A DNA stretch of 64,000 nt from NCBI GenBank assembly GCA_900315755.1, contig ONAI01000001.1, forward strand, positions 46,696 through 110,695, given 5' to 3'. The notes beneath the pieces are model-generated. The model was not told where the DNA came from and did no database searches. It worked only from the letters and a program-made list of their open reading frames with translations. Positions within the stretch are counted from its first letter, which is position 1. The number at the start of each line of letters is the position of its first letter. Below are positions 54,486 through 62,101 of the stretch, piece after piece. This DNA comes from an uncultured Ruminococcus sp. (GTDB lineage: Bacteria; Bacillota; Clostridia; Oscillospirales; Ruminococcaceae). A program made the translations under genes and the position numbers.

Positions 54486-57014
54486 ATGAAAAATTATAAG
54501 AAATTCATCGCCGGTGCAGTTGCAATCGCTATATCAGCAGGTACAACAACTACTATCGCTTTTGCAAAGAACAGTGATAACAACGATAATGCTTCAGAAA
54601 GTTCAGCTTCTTCGCAGAAGTCTGAAAATACTAACACAAGAGCTCCGAAAGACAGTTCAGCCTATAAGGACGAAACAGTATATGTTCTCTGCGAAAGCAA
54701 TTCAAAAGTAAAGAATGTCATTGTAAGCGATTGGCTCAAAAACTCGCCTTCACTTGATTCTATCAAGGATATTTCATCCCTTGCCGACATCGTAAACATC
54801 AAGGGTGATGAGAAATTCACATCCGACGGCACTCAGCTGAACTGGGATGCAGACGGAAAAGACATCTACTACAAGGGCACTTCTTCAAAGGAGCTTCCTG
54901 TTGATGTAAATATCAAATACTACCTCGACGGCAAGGAAATGCAACCGGATTCCCTTATCGGCAAGAGTGGTCACCTCGTCATCCGCTGGGAATACACAAA
55001 CCACGCCAAAGTAACTAAAAATGTAAACGGAAAAGACAGAGAGCTCTATGTTCCGTTCATGTGTGCCAACGCAATGCTTCTCAACTCGGATAAGTTCATG
55101 AATGCCGAAATCTCAAGCGGCAAGATACTTTCTGATGGCAACCGCCTCATTGTTGTAGGTCTTGCCTTCCCGGGACTCAACGAAAGTCTCGGACTCGATG
55201 AGATAGAAGACTTCGACATAGAGATACCTGAATATGTCGAACTCACAGCAGATGTCAAGGATTTTGAAATGGGAACTACCGTAACAGCCGTAAGCAACGA
55301 GGTTTTCTCAAAGCTTGATCTCGACGGCGAATTCAACTACGGCAAGCTAAAAGACGAACTCAAGGAACTCACAGACGGCGCAGATAAGCTCTTAAACGGT
55401 ACTGTTTCGCTCTATGACGGTCTTACTACTCTTTCCGACAAGACCGGCTCTCTCGTTGACGGTGTTGATAAGCTCGCTTCCGGCGCTCTCGAACTTAAAA
55501 ACGGCGGCGAAAAACTCGGCAGCGGCGCTTCCGCACTCTCAAACGGCGCTAAGAAGATAGCAGATTCCACGGCTGCTCTCAGAGACGGCATACAGTCCGC
55601 AAAGGACGGCTCAGCTTCACTTGTTGACGGTATCGCTAAACTCGATGACGGCTCGGCTGCACTCGTAAGCGGTGCCGAACAGTTAAGTGCCGGCGCTGAA
55701 ACTCTCAGCGAAGGTCTCGGCAGCGCAAAGGACGGCTCAGCTGCCCTCGTTGACGGTATTGCACAGCTTGACAACGGCTCAGACGAACTCGTGAGCGGCG
55801 CAGCACAGCTTACAGGCGGCGCAGATAAACTCACAGCAGGTAGTTCCGCAGTCAAGGAAGGCTCGGAACAGCTCGCAGACGGAACTCAGCAGCTTGCAGA
55901 CGGTGCTTCACAGCTCAGCGATTCAGCCAAGCAGCTTTCAGCAGGTATAGCTTCCGCAAAGGACGGTTCAGCTGCACTCGCAGCCGGCGCAAGCAACCTT
56001 TCGGCAGGTCTCGACACTGTGGGTACAACTCTCAGCGCTACGATCACAAATAATGAAAATGCGCTCGCCGCTCTCCAGCAGCTTTATGCACAAAACCCTT
56101 CGACCGAACTCGCAACCGCTATCCAGACTCTCCAGCAGACAATAGCAGTGCAGAAAGCGCTCGCTGAAAATATGACATCTGACGGCAATATCGCAGCCGG
56201 TGCAAACGCACTCAAGCAAAGTGCAGAAGCCCTCAACAGCGGTCTGACTACACTCGATAACGGCGGAAAAGCGCTTTCAGCCGGTGCCGAAAAGCTTTCA
56301 ACCTCAACAGACCTCATAAACGGCGGTGCTCAAAAGCTTTCAAAGGGTACAGCCGATCTTGATAACGGAATCACAACTCTCACCGCAGGCGGATCAAAGC
56401 TCTCAGACGGCATCAACGCTCTTGCAGCCGGTATCGACAGACTTGCAGCCGGTGCCGGTGAACTCGATGGAGGTCTCGGAAAGCTCACAGCCGGCGCTCT
56501 TGACCTCAACAAAGGTCTCGCACAGCTGAAAACAGGTGCCGTAACACTTGATGACGGCGTGGACCAGCTGGGCAATGGTGCAAATGCTCTTGACGGAGGT
56601 CTTTCACAGCTTCTCAGCGGCAGTTCTCAGCTTGCTGACGGTACATCAACTCTTGCAGCTTCTTCAAATGAACTTGCAGCCGGCGCACTCAAGCTTGCAG
56701 AAGGCTCAGTTCAGCTCTGGAACGGCGCAAACGCACTCAAGGACGGCTGCGGTGCTCTCACCAGCGGAATAACCCAGCTCAAGAACGGTTCAGAGGAGCT
56801 CAAGAACGGCATGGCAAAATTCAACGATGAAGGCGTATCAAGGATCGCAGCTGCATTTGATAAAAAGCTTCCTGAATTTGTGAACAACTTCAAGGCTGTC
56901 AGAGACGTTTCCAGAGAGTACACAAGCTTCTCAGGCATCTCGGACAATATGGACGGCAGTGTAAAGTTCATATACGTATTTGACGGTGCTAAACCGGCAG
57001 ACAACGACAAATAA
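54486..57014 (+). CDS. Secreted YhgE/Pip-like heptad-repeat protein
   Basis: 842 residues. A signal peptide (about 1-27) precedes a Ser-rich linker, then a globular region (about 55-290). A very long repeat region (about 300-800) follows, built of seven-residue units of the type DGAxxLx (LADGTQQLADGASQLSD). Larger blocks of 42 residues also recur, starting SAKDGSASLVDG and SAKDGSAALVDG. These repeats are those of YhgE/Pip and of proteins paired with MMPL exporters; they predict a long rod-like coiled coil reaching into the wall. Unlike YhgE/Pip, it has no C-terminal membrane block; it ends SVKFIYVFDGAKPADNDK. It probably forms a periplasm-like conduit or tether for the MMPL partner. Confidence 0.8.
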   Translation: MKNYKKFIAGAVAIAISAGTTTTIAFAKNSDNNDNASESSASSQKSENTNTRAPKDSSAYKDETVYVLCESNSKVKNVIVSDWLKNSPSLDSIKDISSLADIVNIKGDEKFTSDGTQLNWDADGKDIYYKGTSSKELPVDVNIKYYLDGKEMQPDSLIGKSGHLVIRWEYTNHAKVTKNVNGKDRELYVPFMCANAMLLNSDKFMNAEISSGKILSDGNRLIVVGLAFPGLNESLGLDEIEDFDIEIPEYVELTADVKDFEMGTTVTAVSNEVFSKLDLDGEFNYGKLKDELKELTDGADKLLNGTVSLYDGLTTLSDKTGSLVDGVDKLASGALELKNGGEKLGSGASALSNGAKKIADSTAALRDGIQSAKDGSASLVDGIAKLDDGSAALVSGAEQLSAGAETLSEGLGSAKDGSAALVDGIAQLDNGSDELVSGAAQLTGGADKLTAGSSAVKEGSEQLADGTQQLADGASQLSDSAKQLSAGIASAKDGSAALAAGASNLSAGLDTVGTTLSATITNNENALAALQQLYAQNPSTELATAIQTLQQTIAVQKALAENMTSDGNIAAGANALKQSAEALNSGLTTLDNGGKALSAGAEKLSTSTDLINGGAQKLSKGTADLDNGITTLTAGGSKLSDGINALAAGIDRLAAGAGELDGGLGKLTAGALDLNKGLAQLKTGAVTLDDGVDQLGNGANALDGGLSQLLSGSSQLADGTSTLAASSNELAAGALKLAEGSVQLWNGANALKDGCGALTSGITQLKNGSEELKNGMAKFNDEGVSRIAAAFDKKLPEFVNNFKAVRDVSREYTSFSGISDNMDGSVKFIYVFDGAKPADNDK

Positions 57015-57027
57015 TGACTTTTGGTCA
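57015..57027. promoter_or_regulatory. Fourth copy of the TetR-type operator
   Basis: TGACTTTTGGTCA begins at the first base after the stop of the 842-residue gene and matches TGACYNNNRGTCA. It is 74 bp upstream of the -35 of small RNA 1. It can also fold as a short hairpin, but there is no U-tract. Confidence 0.55.
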
Positions 57028-57100
57028 TCACGCTTATAGCGCGATATATAGCTAAAAAGTAGATATATAAGATTTTTATATCGAAATAACATATATATAT

Positions 57101-57129
57101 TTGATTTTTGCAGTAAGAGGTGCTACAAT
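57101..57129 (+). promoter_or_regulatory. Sigma-A promoter of small RNA 1
   Basis: TTGATT at 57101 and TACAAT at 57124 with a 17-base spacer. The sequence from -40 to the start closely resembles the promoter of the second unit. Confidence 0.75.
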
Positions 57130-57135
57130 ATAGTC

Positions 57136-57226
57136 AAAGGACAAATGCTGCTTGTCTTTTATAATGATTTTTTCAATTCCATCCTTTAAAAAGAGTGAGT
57201 AGTCATATGGCTACTCACTCTTTTTT
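57136..57226 (+). ncRNA. Small RNA 1 of a tandem pair (about 90 nt)
   Basis: The predicted transcript starts near 57136. It opens with a hairpin in which AAGGACAA pairs with TTGTCTTT around the loop ATGCTGC. An A/U-rich linker containing TTCCATCCTTT follows. A terminator closes it: GAGTGAGTAG (57193-57202) with CTACTCACTC (57211-57220), loop TCATATGG, then six T residues. No open reading frame of note is inside. Its linker is complementary to AAAGGATGGAA, a ribosome-site-like sequence, so pairing with mRNA start regions is possible. I do not recognise a known RNA family. Confidence 0.75.
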
Positions 57227-57424
57227 GTGTTAATATTTTTCGCGTACATAATTTGTTCAAAAACTCCATGAAAAAATGCTCAAAACTGAGATGTAAACCG
57301 TCTATCATTTTTGTATTTAATTAACCAATAACCAAAAATAAAGATTGGCATTTTTCAAAAATCACGTAATATCGCGTTTTTTGTGGCATATAAAATACAT
57401 ATATCATTAATTGTGATTATATAT

Positions 57425-57453
57425 TTGCATTTTTGTAGAATTAGTGCTATAAT
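57425..57453 (+). promoter_or_regulatory. Sigma-A promoter of small RNA 2
   Basis: TTGCAT at 57425 and TATAAT at 57448 with a 17-base spacer. The -10 is closer to consensus than that of unit 1. Confidence 0.75.
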
Positions 57454-57459
57454 ATACTC

Positions 57460-57552
57460 GAAGGACAAATGCTGCTTGTCTTTTATAATGATTTTTTCAA
57501 TTCCATCCTTTAAAAAAGAGTGAGTAGTCTTACGGCTACTCACTCTTTTTTT
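57460..57552 (+). ncRNA. Small RNA 2 of a tandem pair (about 92 nt)
   Basis: From 57461 it matches unit 1 base for base for more than 50 bases, including the 5' hairpin and linker. It then differs by one extra A and by the terminator loop (TCTTACGG instead of TCATATGG); both terminator arms are identical (57518-57527 and 57536-57545). The conserved stems with a changed loop argue for selection on structure. Unit spacing is 324 bp; the 200 bp between units is AT-rich and shows nothing else. Its terminator overlaps the last codons and stop of the convergent LysR gene. Confidence 0.78.
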
Positions 57553-58487
57553 ATATCCTCATCAATTCTGTTTGCAAACCAAGTTATAGTTTTGATGCAT
57601 TCCTGTATGAGCGGATCATTCTCACTGCTCTTTCGGAACACTATAATATCTCTGTTGAGATTCTTTGCATATGAACACTTTCTGACCACAAGCTTTAACG
57701 GGGCAAGTACACTTGCCGGCACAGGTGTTACCCACATATACGCACCTATGACAGTCGAAAGCATACTGATCTGAGTTCCACGGTCGTAGATATAGATCTT
57801 TCTGCCGCTCGTTTCTATATGAAGCTCCTGGTTGATAGAAGCCCTTCTGAGCATTTCCGGTTCATCGTCGCCGTGAATCACTTCAGGATAGTCTTTAAGG
57901 AGCTCAACCGGAACGTCGTCATATTTAGCAAGTGGATGATCTTCCCTCATCATAAGGGCAAGCTGATACTCCATAATTGTTTTGGAGACAAGATTCTTAT
58001 TTTTGATACGTTCATTGAGCATATCAAGATAACTTACAGGAGTTCTCAGAACACCTATATCGAATTTTCCCGCACATACGTCCTCAAGGGCTTTAGGCGT
58101 GTTTGTTTCAAGAAGGTGAACAGTGAGGTTGCTTCCTGCGGCAATTTTGGAATTGTTTATCAGATGACCGATAGAAGCCGCCGAATAAGGCGAACGTGCC
58201 ATTGCAACTTTAAGGGTAGTATTATTGCCGGCGTGTTCTTTGTAATCATTTTCAAGCGAATGCACTTCATCAACGATGTTTCTTGCCCTTGCAAGAAAAG
58301 CCTCTCCCTCAGGAGTGAGTATCATACCGTTAGGCGTTCTGATAAAGATCTGTATGCCTATATTTTCTTCAAGCTCTTTCAGTGCAATGCTTATGTTCGG
58401 CTGTGCCTGATAAAGCTTTTTTGCAGCTCTGGTAACGCTGCCTTCCTGAGCGATCGCAATAACATATTCAAGATGCTGTAATTTCAT
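57540..58487 (-). CDS. LysR-family transcriptional regulator
   Basis: 315 residues. The N-terminal winged HTH reads MKLQHLEYVIAIAQEGSVTR, then AAKKLYQAQPNISIALKELE. The C-terminal periplasmic-binding-like domain (about 90-300) would bind a small effector. ATG 58487 follows GGAAGG. Its stop lies inside the terminator hairpin of small RNA 2. The gene lies 87 bp after the XRE regulator on the same strand. The target is not evident. Confidence 0.93.
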   Translation of the reverse strand: MKLQHLEYVIAIAQEGSVTRAAKKLYQAQPNISIALKELEENIGIQIFIRTPNGMILTPEGEAFLARARNIVDEVHSLENDYKEHAGNNTTLKVAMARSPYSAASIGHLINNSKIAAGSNLTVHLLETNTPKALEDVCAGKFDIGVLRTPVSYLDMLNERIKNKNLVSKTIMEYQLALMMREDHPLAKYDDVPVELLKDYPEVIHGDDEPEMLRRASINQELHIETSGRKIYIYDRGTQISMLSTVIGAYMWVTPVPASVLAPLKLVVRKCSYAKNLNRDIIVFRKSSENDPLIQECIKTITWFANRIDEDIKKE

Positions 58488-58574
58488 CTTACAATTCCTT
58501 CCTTTATGTTGACATAAAATATCAAAAAACTCTTTTCAAAAATCTCCAAAGATGCTATAATATAATATAGCTGC

Positions 58575-59291
58575 TTATTTACCGTCGCTTCTGTATTTGG
58601 CTCGGGTACGCGAGATGCTTTCCTCGCTTCGCTTGATAAGATTGAGGAGCGATGATGAATACTGTGCATAATCTTTCTGCAATGTTGCCGTAGTTACATA
58701 TAATGTATCGAAGTTATCAACGCAGTCGTTGCCGTCAAGTGCGATACCGCTCGAAGCGGCTTTGATATTTGCCTCGCTCATAGATACGATAGCATTGGCG
58801 CTGTCGTTAGCGATGACCTTAGGGATGCGGAAAAGCTTCTGATCGTTATGAGGGTTAGCATTGTAGACTATTCTGAACAGCTTGTATACCGACAGCATAA
58901 GGTAAGACGATACTTCTCTTATAAGAGTTATACTGTTAGCTTTCTGAGAGAGACTGAACAGAAGACTGATCGAGTTATTGATGATCCTTCGGTTGAAGTT
59001 AATGATCTCAGGCGATGGCATTTTAAGATTATTGTTGCCGTCATCATCCGGTATATCCTCAATAGAGATCGTCTTGCCCTCTGGTTCAGGAGTTCTTCCA
59101 AGCAGATAATCGCATGATACATTATAATAGTCAGCGATCTTAACGAGGAAGTTAAGTCCGCATTCTCTGATGCCCTTTTCATAATGAGAGAGGAGAGCCT
59201 GAGAGATGCCGAGATCGCTGGCAGCCTGTTTCTGGCTGATATGGCGTTCTTTTCTCTGAAGTGTAATAATTCTTGCAAAATCTGAATTCAT
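58575..59291 (-). CDS. XRE-family helix-turn-helix regulator
   Basis: 238 residues. The Cro/CI-type HTH (about 8-62) reads IITLQRKERHISQKQAASDL, then GISQALLSHYEKGIRECGLN, followed by DYYNVSCDYLLGRTPEPEG. The remaining 170 residues are largely helical with no recognised domain. ATG 59291 follows GGAGG; an upstream open extension is not needed. It has its own promoter at 59380-59408. Confidence 0.9.
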   Translation of the reverse strand: MNSDFARIITLQRKERHISQKQAASDLGISQALLSHYEKGIRECGLNFLVKIADYYNVSCDYLLGRTPEPEGKTISIEDIPDDDGNNNLKMPSPEIINFNRRIINNSISLLFSLSQKANSITLIREVSSYLMLSVYKLFRIVYNANPHNDQKLFRIPKVIANDSANAIVSMSEANIKAASSGIALDGNDCVDNFDTLYVTTATLQKDYAQYSSSLLNLIKRSEESISRTRAKYRSDGK

Positions 59292-59379
59292 ATTTTTTCC
59301 TCCTGTGACCGGAAATTTATTAGATCCAGCTTGCTGCTGCCACAAGCATGAACGTTTTACAAATATAAGCTACAATACT

Positions 59380-59408
59380 ATTATAATACATATTGTATAA
59401 TTTGTAAA
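59380..59408 (-). promoter_or_regulatory. Sigma-A promoter of the XRE regulator
   Basis: On the minus strand TTTACA (59408-59403) and TATAAT (59385-59380) with a 17-base spacer. Confidence 0.7.
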
Positions 59409-59524
59409 TAAGTAGAAATATGGAAGAATAAGGATTTTTAAGGCGTTTTTTTGTAACAATCACTAACGGCTAAAAATTCTCAACATATTTTTGTATACAT
59501 TAACTATATAGGAGTGGGTTAATT

Positions 59525-60163
59525 ATGAAGGGCTACCGTATAAGCGTATTGCGTCATGGTCTTACCGAAGCCAATGAAAAAGGCATTTACATAGGAACAA
59601 CTGATCTTCCGCTCTCTCAGAAAGGGGCAGCTGATCTCGCCGCAAAGCTTGATGAATTCGTCTATCCGTCAGTACATAAGGTATATAGTTCGCCGCTGAA
59701 ACGCTGCACTGAAACTGCGGAAATACTTTTCCCGTATACGGAAATGTGCGTTGTCGATGACCTCAGGGAGCTGAACTTCGGCGAATTCGAGAACAAAAGC
59801 ATTGACGAGCTCGCAAAACGCGAAGATTACAACACATGGCTGCGCGGCGGCAAGGAAGCACGTCCGCCTAAGGGCGAAAGCCTCGAAGAGCTTACTGCAC
59901 GTACCTTCAAAGCCCTCCATGCGGTCATCACCGACATGATGGAACAGGGTATCACACATACAGCTATGATAACCCACAGCGGCATAATCTCAAATATGCT
60001 CAGCTGCTACGGTATACCAAAGTATCCGCCATCGCAGATAACTGCCGAAGCCGGCGGCGGATTCGATATAATCGTCACCGCCCAGATGTGGCTTAATTCT
60101 CAGGCTTTCGAGATCTTAGGCTACTGTCCTTACGACCGCACAGAAGACGACGATACCGTATAA
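59525..60163 (+). CDS. Histidine phosphatase family protein
   Basis: 212 residues. The RHG motif SVLRHGLTEANEKGIYIGTT supplies the phospho-His. Further family residues are SSPLKRCTETAEIL, the acidic LRELNFGEFENKSIDE and the second His in AMITHSGIISNML. It resembles CobC-type alpha-ribazole phosphatases and phosphoglycerate-mutase-like enzymes; the substrate cannot be set without cobalamin genes nearby. AGGAG lies before the ATG. It ends 98 bp before the next gene. Confidence 0.9.
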   Translation: MKGYRISVLRHGLTEANEKGIYIGTTDLPLSQKGAADLAAKLDEFVYPSVHKVYSSPLKRCTETAEILFPYTEMCVVDDLRELNFGEFENKSIDELAKREDYNTWLRGGKEARPPKGESLEELTARTFKALHAVITDMMEQGITHTAMITHSGIISNMLSCYGIPKYPPSQITAEAGGGFDIIVTAQMWLNSQAFEILGYCPYDRTEDDDTV

Positions 60164-60261
60164 TTTTCAAAAATTTACACATAATATCTCCATGATCAGG
60201 ATAGCGCATATTGCCGGGACATCTCCTCTTTATACGCAGCAGACTGACCGCGGAGGTACTT

Positions 60262-61218
60262 ATGAAAATTTTGAAGCTATTACATTATTCAAACTCTTTG
60301 CTGCGCGGCAAACGGACAATTACAGCGCTTATATGTTTTATGCCGATAGCTGCATGGATATTCTTCAGATCGGCAGAGGCCTGCTTTTATGCGATGTTCC
60401 TGTATTTCAGCGAAAAAGCACCCATGAGCCTGTTCGATGGCAGCATCCCGTTACAGATTGCCGTCACCGCCGGATTCACGATAGTCCGCTGGACTGTTAC
60501 TGCGCCGCTGGTATATATATGCGCCTACCGGCTTTGTGAGATATGCAGCGAAAAAAACTCTCCGCTGACTCCGCTCACTGAAGTCCTTACCGAAAAAGGC
60601 AGCGTCCGCAGGAGCATTTCCGCTCTTATATGGACCAAAATTTTCAGCCTCGCAGCACTTATACCGGCAGCATTCTTCGCTGTTGCCGCATACGATATTT
60701 TCAACAGCCGGCATTCAACATCGGGGCTTTTTATGACTTTACACGCAGTAACACTCACTGTCGTATCCGTTATTATGTGGCTATCGCTGAAGCTCAGCTT
60801 CACCGCAGTCCCCTTTCTGCTGACGAAATATCCCGAACGCAGCCCTCTCAGAAACGTGCTGTACTCACTGAGATTCATGCGCGGCAGGCGGAGCGTTTTC
60901 CTGAAACTGTCACTGATATGTCTGCCGGCAATAATGAGCATCGCCGCTGCTCCGTTTGTACTGCCGCTGCTCTGCACTTCATTCGCGCTTAGCGTGGACA
61001 TATTCATAAAAGAGGAGGAGTACCTTGAGAGAACTGAAACTGAAAGTCTGCACGAAAGAGTCCACAACTCTCCAGAGCTTCCTTCTGGGGCAAAGCGGAG
61101 TCTCAAAAAGACTGCTGACACGTCTGAAACGTCAGACCAACGGAATAACCAGAGACGGCATCCAGATAAGAAGCATAGATACCGTCTATCCCGGAGACGA
61201 AATAATACTCAGATTTGA
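60262..61218 (+). CDS. Unknown polytopic membrane protein with a 3' end overlapping rluA
   Basis: 318 residues; I do not recognise a family. Five or six spans are predicted (around 23-45, 62-85, 110-135, 150-175 and 205-240 of the protein), with helices such as FAVAAYDIF and MWLSLKLSF. ATG 60262 follows GGAGGTACTT. The reading frame runs on past the rluA start for 194 bases. The last 64 residues are a polar Arg/Lys/Glu tail encoded in another frame of rluA, so they look like read-through rather than a conserved domain. A lost stop codon near 61020 is a simple explanation. Confidence 0.7.
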   Translation: MKILKLLHYSNSLLRGKRTITALICFMPIAAWIFFRSAEACFYAMFLYFSEKAPMSLFDGSIPLQIAVTAGFTIVRWTVTAPLVYICAYRLCEICSEKNSPLTPLTEVLTEKGSVRRSISALIWTKIFSLAALIPAAFFAVAAYDIFNSRHSTSGLFMTLHAVTLTVVSVIMWLSLKLSFTAVPFLLTKYPERSPLRNVLYSLRFMRGRRSVFLKLSLICLPAIMSIAAAPFVLPLLCTSFALSVDIFIKEEEYLERTETESLHERVHNSPELPSGAKRSLKKTADTSETSDQRNNQRRHPDKKHRYRLSRRRNNTQI

Positions 61219-61879
61219 AGATCAGAGCTTCCTCGAACCGAATCCCGAGCTTAAAATACCAGTGGTATTCGAGAATGAGCGGCTGGTCGTATTCAACAAG
61301 CCGGCAGGAGTTCCGGTGCATCCTTCAATAAAACATCAGGGCGATACGCTTGGCAACTGCTTCGCCGCACTTTATCCGGAACTCACATTTCGTCCGATAA
61401 ATCGTCTTGATAAGGATACCTCCGGTCTTTGCATAATAGCTAAGGACGCACACGCTTCAAGCTTGCTTCAAGGCAGCTGCCGCAAGATATACTACGCAGC
61501 CGCTGAGGGCGATGTTCCGGACTCCGGACGCATAGACGCACCTATCGCCCGCGAAAGAGAATCAATAATCCTCCGCTGCGTCCGCCCGGACGGTCAGCCG
61601 TCAGTGACCCTGTATAAGGTACTGAAACGCGCAAACGGACACTCCCTCGCAGAGGTCATCCCTCAGACAGGCAGAACTCACCAGATACGAGTACACTTTG
61701 CATATACAGGGCATCCGCTCGCAGGCGATGATATGTACGGCGGCTCGCTTAATTACATAAAACGTCAGGCTCTCCACTGCGGCAGTATTACATTCAAAGA
61801 GCCGACTTCCGGAAGCGAAATAACCGTAACAGCGGATATTCCGGAAGATATGGCTGCAATATTCGCAGATACTATATAA
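61025..61879 (+). CDS. RluA-family ribosomal/tRNA pseudouridine synthase
   Basis: 284 residues. An S4-like RNA-binding N-terminus (LLGQSGVSKRLLTRLKRQTN) is followed by the RluA catalytic core: VVFNKPAGVPVHPS, RPINRLDKDTSGLCIIAKD with the catalytic Asp, and EVIPQTGRTHQIRVHFAYTG. The target could be 23S rRNA or tRNA; RluA/RluC/RluD cannot be told apart here. Start is TTG 61025 with GAGGAGGAG four bases upstream. The upstream membrane gene overlaps its first 194 bases. Confidence 0.92.
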   Translation: MRELKLKVCTKESTTLQSFLLGQSGVSKRLLTRLKRQTNGITRDGIQIRSIDTVYPGDEIILRFEDQSFLEPNPELKIPVVFENERLVVFNKPAGVPVHPSIKHQGDTLGNCFAALYPELTFRPINRLDKDTSGLCIIAKDAHASSLLQGSCRKIYYAAAEGDVPDSGRIDAPIARERESIILRCVRPDGQPSVTLYKVLKRANGHSLAEVIPQTGRTHQIRVHFAYTGHPLAGDDMYGGSLNYIKRQALHCGSITFKEPTSGSEITVTADIPEDMAAIFADTI

Positions 61880-61900
61880 CCATTCGGCTATTTATACCAT

Positions 61901-61926
61901 TTCGGCAAAAATCAAGCCGAATTTTT
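61901..61926 (+). terminator. Terminator downstream of the pseudouridine synthase gene
   Basis: TTCGGC (61901-61906) and GCCGAA (61916-61921) pair around a 9-base loop and are followed by five T residues. An alternative longer stem uses ATTCGGCT at 61882. Confidence 0.75.
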
Positions 61927-61977
61927 GTGCGAATATACAAAATATAGCCCTGATAGGAAATTTCGTCATATTTTTCG

Positions 61978-62005
61978 TTGTATTTTCACCGACTATTGCT
62001 ATAAT
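61978..62005 (+). promoter_or_regulatory. Probable promoter of the M23 peptidase gene
   Basis: TTGTAT at 61978 and TATAAT at 62000 with a 16-base spacer, giving an untranslated leader of about 90 bases. Confidence 0.6.
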
Positions 62006-62101
62006 ATTACAATGTAACTGTTTTGTAAATACGTTCCTATCCCGGACGAGGTATCACACCCATAACTCTTAGGAAGGAACCGACAGAAAGGAGTTGTTGT
62101 C

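Noticed and set aside
55400-56800. Regularly spaced repeats as a possible CRISPR array
   Set aside because: The repeats are 21-bp/126-bp protein-coding heptads with no constant repeat and unique spacers.
57241-57420. Possible third small RNA between the two units
   Set aside because: No promoter plus terminator pair could be found in this AT-rich stretch.
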